NCBI GenBank assembly: GCA_963921795.1
Contig: OY997653.1
Span: forward strand, 6,009,604-6,073,603
Direction of reading: 5' to 3'
Length of the DNA stretch: 64,000 bases
Origin: Nannobrachium achirus
Lineage: Eukaryota > Chordata > Actinopteri > Myctophiformes > Myctophidae
Of this stretch, positions 52,730-63,920 are shown piece by piece (the stretch's first letter is position 1; every line of letters starts with the position of its first letter). A program made the position numbers and the translations under genes. The notes beneath the pieces are model-generated. The model saw only the letters and a list, made by a program, of their open reading frames with translations, had not been told where the DNA came from and made no database searches.

Positions 52730-52880
52730 TCAGAAGAAAGGCTTCAAATCCAATTTTTCGTTAAGACCATGTGGGGCCATAGTGTGAAGATAGTGTATAT
52801 AGTACATCTCTCTCTGTAAAAGGTGTCGTTCTAGGTTGCCGCTTAGCTGGTCTTCAGGCCAACAAACACCAGCTCTATGA
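52730..52880 (-). pseudogene. Penelope-like element, GIY-YIG region C-terminus
   Basis: The minus-strand frame ends RHLLQREMYYIHYLHTMAPH then GLNEKLDLKPFF and a stop at 52730-52732. The RE..WI..L.T..P.GLNE..D...F pattern is the usual C-terminus of Penelope-like polyproteins, following the GIY-YIG endonuclease. Only this tail is recognisable; the reverse transcriptase is absent here. Confidence 0.6.
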
Positions 52881-52997
52881 TCAGATCATTTTCTCAGACG
52901 ATAGGTTGCTACCTTTGATTACCTCTTATGGATATATGTTAATAACCATTAACTGAACTAAGCCAAGGCCCTCTATATCCTATATGATTTGTGAATA

Positions 52998-53576
52998 TTA
53001 ACCCATTTAGACCTGGGATTATTGAATGCTTTAACCAGTGAAAAATAGCAGATATACAAGCTCACAGCGAGCTTGTAGATCTGCTATTTTTGAAAAAGTC
53101 GTGAAAATGTGTGCAAATCTTTGAATATATGTATTTTTTAAAGTGAACGTTTGTAACTCAAATGTTGCTTCTGGGTGGTCCCTGGAACTAGTTATTTGAA
53201 ATGGGGGTCCGTGGCCAAATAAATATAATTTTGGGGGTCCTTCACATGAAAAGGTTTGAGCACCACTGACATAGTAGTCTCTCAAGAACAGACTAACTGA
53301 GCTCCAGTTGAGTGAAAAGGACCTTTTCTTTGACGATGGCTGGCCAGATTGCTGACATAGAAACACAGGTTTTTTCCAAAAATCTTAGAAGGATTCAAAA
53401 GACACTTATAGAATCGGGCAAAAATTAGAATTTTCACGATTTAAAAAAAATAGCAGATCTACAAGCTCGCAGCGCGGCACTTGGTGCCGCGCTGTGAGCT
53501 TGTATATCTGCTATTTTTTTTTATATTTAAAGCATAAAATATCGTGTCATAATGTGTTCAGGCCTAAATGGGTTAA
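52998..53576. mobile_element. TTAA element with two subterminal hairpins
   Basis: The inverted ends TTAACCCATTTAGACCTG and CAGGCCTAAATGGGTTAA bound 579 bp. A hairpin module lies about 43 bp inside each end (53041-53091 and 53443-53521), and the flanking subterminal sequences are also inverted relatives. No coding frame of note is present. Confidence 0.8.
53443..53521. repeat. Hairpin module, 38-bp arms
   Basis: Arms at 53443-53480 and 53484-53521 around TTG pair with only two mismatches. The apex is GCAGCGCGGCAC/GTGCCGCGCTGT, unlike the apex of the 17628 copy, while the outer AATAGCAGATCTACAAGCTC is shared. Confidence 0.95.
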
Positions 53577-53724
53577 ACTGTTTATTGCTTTACACTGCAT
53601 TTATCACTGTGGAGTATTGTATTTGGCACTGTATTATTATTCCCTTTGTGTTTCTTTTTTCTTATTCATTATTCTGCTTTGGCCGTTTTTTCGTTTAGGC
53701 CTTTGATACATATGTATAATAACT

Positions 53725-53909
53725 ATATGGCCATTCGAATTAGATATTTACTTGGATGTAATACATATCATTCACCTGTGTGTGCGCTCCTTCTCAACCC
53801 AGTACTTTTCCATGTATATATGGCCATTCGAATTAGATATTTACTTGGATGTAATACATATCATTCACCTGTGTGTGCGCTCCTTCTCAACCCAGTACTT
53901 TTCCATGTA
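53725..53909. repeat. Tandem duplication, 93-bp unit
   Basis: ATATGGCCATTCGAATTAGA through CAGTACTTTTCCATGTAT occurs twice in direct tandem. It lies just upstream of the hammerhead-like motif, in line with the tandem (pseudo-LTR) arrangement of Penelope-like elements. Confidence 0.92.
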
Positions 53910-54004
53910 TGCACGGTCTGATTGAGTGTCACTCCCCCAGATTGGCCATGGGGTGCCTTTCGGGTACTTGTGGTGACCAGGGTGTTTCTTTGACCAGTGT
54001 TCGT

Positions 54005-54051
54005 ATAACCCTGAAGAAGGCAGCTTGTCTGTCCAAAAACGTTGGTTTATC
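54005..54051 (+). ncRNA. Hammerhead-ribozyme-like motif (degenerate)
   Basis: ATAACC, CTGAAGA, a short helix GGCAG/CTGTC, AAAAACGTT and GGTTTAT follow the minimal type I hammerhead order of Penelope-like elements: stem I, CUGANGA, stem II, GAAA, tiny stem III with a GUH site, stem I. The required GAAA is AAAA, so cleavage is probably lost. Confidence 0.5.
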
Positions 54052-54847
54052 ATTCTGTGTAGTCCTATAATAAATGTGCATCGGCAGCTACGAGTGTGCG
54101 GCTTTACTCTTTTTTCAAATGTACCCTACACCCTAACATCTTTCAAAGTGAAATATCCCTTTAACATGGAGTCCAGGACAGGTGGTTGGCTGAGGTGTGA
54201 TGCAGATTGGCTTGCTCATCTAACAAACATTATAAAGGTGTGTAATGTTACACACTCACAACTCTTTTGGGAGTAGACTCTAAGAATAAGCAGGTTATTT
54301 AGCAATTAAGTACTGTATAAAGCAAGTTAGTATTAAGTAAGTAAGTAAGTAAGACAGACACGTAAGTATGGATCCAGAACTCTATAAATCCATTATGGAT
54401 TTTAAATTGCACAACATCTATTGTGAGCCAGCCCAGAAGGTCAGCCTTTAAGTCGCCAGGCCAGGGGCAATATAAGGCGAAGAGACGAGCGATATGTGCT
54501 AATCGGTATGTATTCTTTTAAACTATCAATCTCCATAAGATAATTGTTTTATAAGATCTGAAATGTAATATTGCCATCACATTAATTTTCAAATCTATTT
54601 GTACCAGATGGTGTACTGCACTACAAATGCACCAGAAGCCGTACAAAGGAGCCTCATTTGGCCAAGGTAAATGTATTTCATGCTTACTTCTGGTGCTCAA
54701 ACACTAGAAATTCCCAATGGGGCTCAAAAGAGGACTGTCTGTTTGTCTGTATCTCATACATGGGAATACTGATTACTTCAGTCTATATTAGTAGCCTTAG
54801 TAGTATTTTTTTTTATGTGCAATGCATTCATATTTAAGTTCATATAG

Positions 54848-55420
54848 TTAAAGGGATACTTCACTTTATAAAAAACCTTTGGTCATTTTATCCTCAGGCT
54901 TTTATGAACACCCTGGACAGTTTTTAAGTTGGTTGATTCAATATTTAGATATTTGATGTAAATGTTATCTGGTCCTCCAGGCCCAGGGCCTCTCCCCACA
55001 CACACTCATTGTAACTTCCAACTCCATTTTAACCATGATAGATTCATTAAAAACACCCATTATTTTTTTATGGTGACTCATACTACACTCCTAATACGTG
55101 AGCAGGCCGTGTTTTTTCAATAACCTTTTTCATTTATTTATAATAATTATTTTGGAAAATGGAAAAAATTAAATACAATAAAAATATATAAAAAATAAAT
55201 GAGAAACGTTATGGAAGAATACAAAATAATGGGTGTTTTTAATGAATCTATCATGGTTAAAATGGAGTTTGAAGTTACAATGAGTGTGTGTGGGGAGAGG
55301 TCCTGGGCCTGGAGGGCCGAATAACATTTACATCAAATATCCAAATACTGAATGAAGAAAATGTAAAACTGTTCAGGGTGTTCATACAAGCCTGATTTTG
55401 AAAGTGGAATATCCCTTTAA
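54848..55420. mobile_element. TTAA foldback element
   Basis: TTAAAGGGATACTTCACTTT and the reverse complement of AAAGTGGAATATCCCTTTAA are the ends. TTTTAACCATGATAGATTCA... at 55028 is mirrored by TGAATCTATCATGGTTAAAA at 55244. Nearly the whole element folds on itself and it has no ORF. Confidence 0.85.
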
Positions 55421-55663
55421 GAACATTAATAAATTAAATAACTCGAAAAATAAAAATACTGTTCCTACGAAACAGTGTGGGCTTGCATGTAACTCCATGT
55501 ATGGGCACCAATCTACCTTTTGGCTGCACCTCATTGGCTAAGGGCCCTGCCTTTGATAGTAGATGAATAATGAAGACGACATACGTGTGCTGTGCTCGCT
55601 GTCAACAAGTCCACAATAAAAAAATAAGCTAAAAATAATTCCGGATTCCAATTAAAAAATGGC

Positions 55664-55812
55664 AACAATAGCAGATCTACAAGCTCAAAAAGGGTTGCAC
55701 TGTGACACATTTTGAGCTGGTAGATAAGCTATGTTTGCCTGTATATGCATTGTGGCCCTCTGGAATGAAGGTGAAAATAGTGTGGCCCTCTCTGTCAAAG
55801 TTGCCCACCCTG
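55664..55812. mobile_element. hAT end with hairpin module
   Basis: The right terminus AAAGTTGCCCACCCTG and GGCCCTCTGGAATGAAGGTG body match, in reverse, the left end of the hAT at 17489. The hairpin GCAGATCTACAAGCTCAAAA...TTTTGAGCTGGTAGATAAGC sits in the same place, and beyond it both copies share TTTAATTGGAATCC. Here the hairpin was inherited as part of the family. Confidence 0.7.
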
Positions 55813-56029
55813 GTCTAACTCATCCCTATCTACCTAGGTGGTGGTGTCGGCTGCTGAGGCCAATGAGATCTTTCTGGAGACCCATGCCAGTAGTATCGGT
55901 GGTCACTGTGGAGTGGAGAAAACCCATGAAGCAGTGGGCCGCCGATACTACTGGCCTGGCATGCAGAAAGATATAAGAACATGGGTAAGTTCCAGTCCAG
56001 TAGGCCTATGAATGTCTGGATGTACCCTA

Positions 56030-56086
56030 CCAGTCAAAAGTTTGGACACAGCATGTGTGAGATGCTGTGTCCAAACTTTTGACTGG
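56030..56086. mobile_element. 57-bp palindromic Tc1/mariner-type MITE
   Basis: CCAGTCAAAAGTTTGGACAC and its reverse complement form the whole element, flanked by TA on both sides (56028-56029 and 56087-56088). It lies in the first intron of the integrase gene. Confidence 0.85.
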
Positions 56087-56196
56087 TAGTCAAAAGGAAA
56101 CCACTGTCAAATTGAAGTAGTATTTACATTCAAACACCCATGTCATTGTATATCCCCTTCACTTACTTGTGCTTGACCAAAGGCCTGTGATATACA

Positions 56197-56223
56197 TTAA
56201 AGGAGTAGTTTACCCCCAAATGA

Positions 56224-56280
<57 letters not shown>

Positions 56281-56960
56281 ACTCGCTCATCACTCCATGG
56301 TTACTTGAGTTCAATAATATATATATATTTTTTGTCCCATTCCTAAGCCAATAATTTGATTATAATACATGTACCCTCATTGATTCTGGATGGAGATGGG
56401 TCTCCACCCGGAATCAATGGGCCTAAAGACTCTCCTCAAATGATTGGCTTAGGAATGCAACAAAAACAAAACAAAAGAATATTCTTGAACTCAAGTCTCT
56501 ATGGGGTGAGTAATTGCGACCATCAGGTCGCAGTTACTATTAAAACCTCCACCGTCTGTCAGTCTGTATGTCCGTCAAGTCACACTTGTGCCCTACTCAT
56601 ATCTCTGCCACCGTTGCCCTTATCCACACCAAACTTTGCAACACACACTCCTTGGCTGCCAAACCACAACCTCCACCCCATTTCTCACATGGTCCTCTTC
56701 TCTTCCATGAGGCTGATTCAGAACAAATTTTTGGACACTGCTCCTACATATTTTGCCCGAAAATCACGCAAAGCGGTACACAATATGTTTAAAGTCATGT
56801 CATCAACAAGGATCTGTCCCATTTCCCATATTCCCTCCTGATTGGCTATGATTGCCTTCTAAAGTTTGTATATGCGACATGACGGTCGCTTATCTCCCGA
56901 TTACGGAGTCTTCCTGGTCGATAGAAAATAAGTCATTTTGGGGGTGAACTACTCCTTTAA
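56197..56960. mobile_element. TTAA foldback element with nested Helitron-like insertion
   Basis: TTAAAGGAGTAGTTTACCCC and its reverse complement bound the element. A TATC microsatellite (56222-56281) and an inner inverted repeat around TTACTTGAGTTCA / TTGAACTCAAGT lie inside. The Helitron-like copy 56514-56917 interrupts the right arm. It sits in the intron between integrase exons 1 and 2. Confidence 0.8.
56514..56917 (+). mobile_element. Helitron-like (HINE-type) element, copy 4 (short)
   Basis: It begins TTGCGACC with a GCGACC/GGTCGC hairpin, has CGGTCGCTTATCTCCCGATT near the other end and finishes GGAGTCTTCCTGG, so the final CTGG fits CTRR. The flanks are A on the left and T on the right. 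It lacks the CCATATATGG array of copies 1-3, so the array is not needed for mobility. Confidence 0.65.
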
Positions 56961-59726
56961 TGTGCATATCATTTGACTTCAGGTCGCAGAGTGTCCAGGC
57001 TGCCAAGCCAAGCGTGGCAGCTTGAAGGCCAGCAGCCAGTACCAGCCCATCACAGTGAGTGTTGTGCAACTGAATATCCCTCGCTCCATTTGCTAGGATG
57101 GGCGGGCTACCAGCCAATCATACACATGTCTAATTGTCTGTATTCTCTCCTTAAGGTCAGGGAGCCATTTGAACTGGTGGGGATAGACCTGATGTCTCTG
57201 GAGCCGACGGAGGAGGGCCACAGATACGTCTGTGTGATTGTGGACTATTTTACAAAATGGTCGGAGGCGTACGCCATAAAGGACAAAACAGCAGACACAA
57301 TCACTGGCTGCATCCTGGAATGGGTCTATCGGTATGGGGTCCCCGCAGACTCTTGTCAGACCTGGGGCGGGAGTTTCGAAACAAGGTACAGTACAACACT
57401 CATGAAACATTATTATTATATATTATATTTGTGTTACTACTAAACTATTACTACTACTAGTAGTTGTTGTTGTGTATAGTGGGGGGGGGGGGGGGGGGGT
57501 CATACCGTTGCTAGGAATCTGATTAGGACGATAAAAATACCAAAAATGTTTTGTTAAAGTGAAATATCCCAACTCATCTGCTGCCATTTAACAATACCTT
57601 CGTACTCCCACCTGCCATAAGTCTCCATAGACTTCCATGTAATTCATAGTGCACGGATCATGCACACCCATGCCTAGATCATGCACCACGTGTGTCCATA
57701 TTGCTCACAGCTTTCAAACAAGAAAATCCGAATGGAAATCCGTTCAGGCATTCATGAGATAACAGCCATTATGTTTTCCTAAAATGTAAACAAAGATGGC
57801 TGCCATGCTTGAAAGATGGGGTTGCTATGGGGGTTAAACATGCGATTTTGCGATTGCTATCATGCCTACCACATTTTAAATTTTTTTTTTTTTTTTTTTT
57901 TTTTTTGCAAAACATAATTTTAGGTGAATGACAAACTCTGCGTGGAGCTGGGGATAACCCGGACTATCCGAAGACAACAGGACAGGGTCAGGAAGAGGAA
58001 GCTGGAGCAGGGCAGGGATGACCACCTGGCAGTTGGGGAGAAGGTTCTGAAAAAGGTCCACCAATCACCACCACCTCCACCTCCATTCAGCCACTCTGGG
58101 CCTCCTCCTGTCCACCAGTCGTCGTCACCACCACCACCATTCAGCCCCTCTGGGCCTCCTCCTGGCCACCAGTCCCCACCACCTGGCCCCCTCCACACCA
58201 CCTCCAGCCCTCCAACCTGCAGCCCTAACGCCATTGGTAAATCCCATTCAATAATGTAACATCAAGAATAATAATGCCATCTACAATATCAAATGACAAC
58301 TTTTTTCTTTTTCTTGACCGGGGCCGTCAAGGGTGTAGTAGTGTGGGCAAAAATGGGCCCATACGCACTACTCACCCTTGACCTGCCAAGTGTGGCACCA
58401 AATGAAAAGCTCACAGATGCAGTAAGTCTTGTTTTGTGAGCAAGTGTTGTAATTGATATTAAAGTGATTTTTAATTGTATACATTTTTTTGTGTGTAGAC
58501 AATAAATGCATATCTGACATGGGTGGCCAAAAGGGCCCAAAGGGCCATCCATGTCCTCTCTATCGAGGAGATGCAGTTGCTGTGGGCCCAAAAACGAAGG
58601 GGGTTAAAAAACGTAAGTATAATGTTTGCTTTTAAAAGTCTGGGTTATGATCACACCATAGTCCCAAATGTAATTATCAATTGCAGATCGATGGCCTTGC
58701 ATTTGACGTGGTCATGGGAGTGGTACAGAAGAGTGACCACTACACTCTAGTAGTAAGTGAACTTTAATCAATGCAAATTATGCAACGATATTTACAACTA
58801 ATCTTTTGAAGTATTAAAGTATCCTATCTGCTGAAGGTGATGTATGTCAAAGACAACAAATGCATATTCATAAACCCCTTGGGAGCAACACCTGCAGAGA
58901 TCCAACACTGCCAAACGGTAACAAGACAAGTAACTCCTAAATGTATTGTGCTTCAAGTATGTTCCATGGTTTCTGATATGCAAGTAACAAGGGAAATGTT
59001 GTTTTCCTCAGATCTTATATGCGCAGGATGAGAGGCGGGACCATCTCACATTGGCAGTGTGAAACCGTCTCTCATCCTGTGCAAAGAGACGCCGTTTCCT
59101 GTGGGGTGTTTGTTTGCAAAGTAAGATTATATAGCCTAGAATATGTGTTCAAATAACACTTTAATACATTGTAAAATAACGCAGCTAACATTAACCTGTG
59201 TTCTAAGATGGCTGAGCACCTGATCCTGGACACTCCAGGGATTGAGCAGGGCCTCCTGGGAGACCTCAAGGCAATGAGAACCAGCATTGCCCTGAATCTC
59301 CTTGAGGACTCTGGTACGCTTCAATCAGATTTACAGTATACACAGACACACCTACTGTAGTGTGTGTGCGCGCCTCACCAAAACATTTGACTTCACTTAA
59401 ATCAAAATATGTTTTACAGATGACATGACCAGCATATGCCGGTGGTGTGGGAAGGAAACTCCTCCGGGAATGGCAACTATAGATGACTGGGTAGGAAACC
59501 TTTAAAGTTCTTTAGATGGAGAGCAATTTTTTTTGTAATAAATAAAAACATAATAATAATAACAATGTATCCATCTTTTTCCAGATTCAATGCTCAACGT
59601 GTTCATTGTGGTTCCACTGGGTATGTGCAGATAAGCCTAATCTAAAGGAGGATTACGCCTGCCCAACCTGCACATAACCCAGTGGAATCACAATGCCCAT
59701 CTCCACTCCACCTCCAGTCATTGTTG

Positions 59727-59803
<77 letters not shown>
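59727..59803. repeat. (GT)n microsatellite after the PHD exon
   Basis: About 75 bp of GT repeat lies 50 bp downstream of the stop codon at 59677. Three CACTGCACACTAGGTGTGTG-like units follow at about 59827-59920. Confidence 0.95.
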
Positions 59804-59929
59804 TTAAAAGAGCATTTGTGTTCACTCACTGCACACTACTAGGTGTGTGTGTTTTTTTAATCACTGCACACTAGGTGTGTGTTTTTTATTTTTTTAATCA
59901 CTGCACACTAGGTGTGTGTGTTTACTTTC

Positions 59930-62045
59930 CTTTATTTTTGTTCTTTTGGCCCAAAAAAGCCGACCTGATAAGGGCCTGCTCACTCCTCGTGCATTGAAGG
60001 AAGCATGAGCTCAGTTTCAGGCTCCCCAGGTTGGCAGAGGGAGAGCAGTGCCCAAGATGATATCTTGAGCAATTGGCACTGAGTGAAAAATGGGTTACAA
60101 AATTGTGGGATAAAAAAATAGACCTAGTCTGGATGACCATGCAGACTTCTGCAAAGGTTAACATTGGAGGCCTATTTACGTGGCATGCAATTTTGACAGA
60201 TGCTAGGTTCATTATTATCTAAAACCCTGGAGTCTGCAGAATGCAGATTATTAATTGTTCTCACAGTTTGCTGAGGCAACGTTTGTCTTGTTGCAGTGTA
60301 CCCTGCTTATTGTAAGTCTCTCTGGATGAAAGCATCTGCTAAATGACTAAACTTTACGTTCAACCCAACCAAAGTACATTATGAGTATTTGTAAAGGTTA
60401 CAACCTGATACACAGAAGCATAATGCAATGTATCACTGATCAGGAGCAATCACAAATGTGCCCGTTTGGGCCCTTTCGTGGCAAATTATTGTTACACTGT
60501 AGAAGAGACTATAAAGGCAAGAATCGTACTCTTGTGTGCCATGTATGGTATGTGACAAATAAAAGAATGCTACTTTTGAATCATGTGGTTGTGTGATTTA
60601 CTTGGTCCTCTTTATTTGCTCTTTGTGTAATGGGGGAATTTCATGTACATAGTGACTATCAGAGCATAGGGCTGTCCTGGATAATATTGTCAAGTCTAAG
60701 TGGACATGCCTAGCCTCTGTGCAACGGCTGCAACTGCATCTTCTAACATAGGCTTACAACTTCTAGGTGATTACATCAAATCACCTTAAAATTAGACTGT
60801 TCGTGTCTGAATAGATTTCATAATTAGAAGTTTGCATAAGAAAAGTACAGGGCAGTACATTTCAGAAACAAGGTCTACTATAGGATTTAAAATCAAAGAA
60901 AGCACAATGGCTTGCTTACATTGGGGTTAATTAATACAAAATAAATATCAATAAAAACAAAAAACAGTATTCAAAAAAGGCTAACTCAGACTAAGATTTT
61001 GTTATAATTTCATGACAGTCAAATCACTGGTACAAGGTCAACTAAAAGGAAATCCTAGTCAGCTTTTTGGCTCATTTACAGAGGAACCACTTTCGATATC
61101 TCATATAACATTGAAAGACAGACGGATAGAAGTAGGTAAAGGGAATTCAGTAACAAAGGGGTAAACAATAAAAAAAAAGCAGTTATAAAAAATAATAATA
61201 ATGAAGTGAAATAGGAGATATTTCAAAAGGCAAGAGGGAGGTAGGTATATGCCTTGGTCTATGGTCAGGGGGAGGGGCTTTGTCTTTTTTTATACCAGTT
61301 CGAGTTGCTATACTAGACTACCTTTATATCATGCGTCATATTTTCAATTTCCATGTAGGCTGTATACCATGAAGACTAAATCTGATGAATGATGGCGAGT
61401 GAGATGTTGAGAGACAAATCGGTTGCCTATTAAACAGCCGAGTTGGAAATGCAGTGTCAATGTCTCAAGTTAATCCATGTTGTCTGTGTGTGAAGGCTGT
61501 TTGTCTTTACTCTGTATGGGGAGTCCAAATGACAACCTGCGTGGCCATCGTGGTGCAGTGGTCTATGCTCTGAAACGGTGATTTTATGCCGAGAATGAGA
61601 GGAGATCGAATCCCGTTGACTCTTTTTTTTTATTTTTTTATTTGTATTCCTTAATTTATTGATGCGTTTATTTGTACGCTTTAAATGGTCTGAATAATGA
61701 ATGGAGCCTACGTGACATATGTTTACTCATGGCAAATAGTTTTATTTTTAACATATTGTTAAACACAGTGACAGGAAGAAGTGGTTTGTTTGTCTTCCTG
61801 TTTCAAACAACAACAGAAAGCAACCTACGGAGCACCACGGTCCACCACAGCGCGACAACGTGAGTGTCCTACATTTCTTAATCTAAACAAGATTCGGATC
61901 GGTATTTTGACATGGTGAACGGAACATTTTTGATATAGGCACTGACGCGGACAGCCTCGCGTTTGGTCGCCATGTCCAACATCTGCCGTTTCTAGGACGA
62001 CGACCGACGCCGTCTGATCTTAAAATGGTCTCTTCATAAATTATA
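59930..62045. repeat. Right arm of the large inverted repeat
   Basis: It is the reverse complement of about 49145-51295. It begins about 250 bp after the PHD exon and contains AATAAA at 60558, a possible poly(A) signal for the integrase-PHD transcript. Confidence 0.88.
61543..61617 (+). pseudogene. tRNA-like sequence in the right arm
   Basis: GGCCATCGTGGTGCAGTGGT carries a box A-like motif and GGAGATCGAATCCCGTT a box B-like motif, followed by a T run at 61622. This is the mirror copy of 49590-49665. Confidence 0.5.
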
Positions 62046-62150
62046 ACACCGGGAGCCGGGAGGCAGTGAAGTTTGTCTCGGAATAGGACTGCACCATGCT
62101 AAAAAGTAAAAAATATCTCTCTCTCCCTGTCTCTCTCTGTCGATGTCAAG

Positions 62151-62201
<51 letters not shown>

Positions 62202-63690
62202 TGCGCGTGCGCGCGTGCGCACGTACTGGGCTGTTACACCGCAAATGTTGACCTATAGAATCTGGTGACAATGATTGCGTTCACTGCATATAATGTAAAC
62301 AGATGTTAATAAAGTATTGGTGAGGCGATGACGTGGTGTAGGCCTATACTGTTTGATTTGCGTTGTAGATGACAACTATTTGAGGGGACTATTAACGCGA
62401 GTGGGCGGCCAATAGTGAAATACGGACGTCAGGGCTGCCAACTTTCAGGAAAACCTAAGAGTGAGATTTTTCTTTTTTTGCAAAAAATGATATAGGCCTA
62501 TATGTTCAACAAATATTACAATAATTTAGGTTATTATTATAATTTTATTGACCCTTGGAGTCACTATTACACCAACCAGGTACAGTATGTCGCACTGGGT
62601 GGGTGTTATTTAATTCTCCAAATCTAACCCTCAATAATGAATATGTAATTTTGAGGCAGAAACGTAGTTAATAGCCTATACTCATACTGTGGATCATTTT
62701 GGTGGGGGGTCTGGGGGTCCTCCCCCAGATTTGTTTTTTAAAAGAGTAGATGTTATTTCCTGTATTCTGTTGCATTTTACAGGGAGTTTGATACTTTTAT
62801 CTGGCTTTACTAGGATGAGAAAATTATGGATAAATGTTTACATTAAGCTGCAAGTAACACGTCTTTTGCTTGAAGATCTGTTCTTTTTGCACACGCATCC
62901 ATCCAAAAGTCCCTCCTCATTTAAACTGCCTGCTAGTAAGCACCATTTTGGACGTGTTGAATTCATGTTGTAGATCCTCATCATCCTCCTGTCGCCTGTC
63001 GATCTTACTGTAGAGAATGATGTGCGCAGGAACGTGCACGCAGCGCCAGCGTTCCTCACATCAGACGCTCACGCACAAACAGCGACGCATCTAATCATTA
63101 GGGCTACTTCAGAATCAGATACAGTATTTTAAGCCCTTTGTTGCTCAAATCGCGGCCGAAGTGGATGTCTCAGTGACACTTGAGTTGACACAGTTTTCCA
63201 CTTTGTGACGGCTGGTGATATGATGGCGTGAGAAATACGATGTGTGGTGTGAGAGCGTGAGAAGAGGGTCATTTGCGTGAGTCTCACGCTCATTGCGTGA
63301 GGGTTGGCAGCTCTGACGGACGTTACCGAGATTGAGATGAAAGAGAAGTAGTAGAAAGTTGTGAGCTAACTATTAGCTATTTGGCTAACTGTTTCCTTTC
63401 CGGGTCGACTTGAGGCTATTTTATACAGAGGCAAAAGATGACGGTAATAACGAATACAACTGTATACAGAGGTTTGTAAACTACATCTTGCAAAATTGGC
63501 ATGGATGTTTGAATTTGTAAGCTATATTTAGTAGATATGTAGTACGTCTTGGCCAAGTGGTTTGGTTTTAAATTCGCGGTGATTGACCCGGTAGTAGATG
63601 ATTTACCCTTTTGTATTATAAAGATACACTAGGAAGCACATGCTTCACAATCACAGACTGCATCACATTCTCTCCCCATCTCTCTCGTTT
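62046..63690. other. Intergenic, no gene seen
   Basis: It contains a GT/GCGT microsatellite (62152-62222) and A/T-rich DNA. A repeat with CTGCCAACTTTCAGGAAAAC occurs at 62436. No exon was recognised. Confidence 0.45.
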
Positions 63691-63920
63691 GCCTGGACAG
63701 GATGCCTTGGGAACCCATAGCTATTGCCATTAGTGTTCTTGGTGGCCTTTTTTTTGTTTTTTTTGGCCCTCTTTGCAATGAACACCAACAGTTGGATTCA
63801 TTTGGACTTCTTGAGCACTGGATTCTACATTTCCCTTGTCTTACTTTTAATTTGTGTTACATTAACATTAATAAAAACATGCCGCATTATGCGGGGGTTC
63901 CCAAGGCATCCAGTCCAGGC
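63691..63920. repeat. 26-bp inverted repeat pair
   Basis: GCCTGGACAGGATGCCTTGG at 63692 recurs, inverted with one mismatch, as CCAAGGCATCCAGTCCAGGC ending at 63920. The spacer is about 175 bp, a MITE-like arrangement. Confidence 0.8.

Larger units (their letters stand above)
55838..59677 (+). pseudogene. Split gene: gypsy/Ginger-type integrase + Ulp1-like protease + PHD finger
   Basis: Predicted exons are 55838-55984, 56983-57054, 57156-57385, 57924-58236, 58332-58421, 58499-58612, 58687-58752, 58837-58917, 59012-59120, 59208-59313, 59420-59490 and 59585-59677. The first two carry the H2C2 zinc-binding motif (HASSIGGH...CPGC). The third has integrase core Asp motifs GIDLMS and VIVDYFTKW, then a one-base frameshift before SDLGREF. 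The fourth lacks the usual NGLxE region with the catalytic Glu and becomes Pro-rich. Exons seven to nine resemble a Ulp1/C48 peptidase (SDHYTLVV, NPLGA, QRDAVSCGVFVC). The last two form a C4HC3 PHD finger (CRWC, CSTC, HWVC, CPTC) ending in TAA. Ginger-type DNA transposons are known to pair such integrases with these accessory domains. Phases at exons 5 and 9 are not resolved. Likely an inactive element or decayed host gene. Confidence 0.72.
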
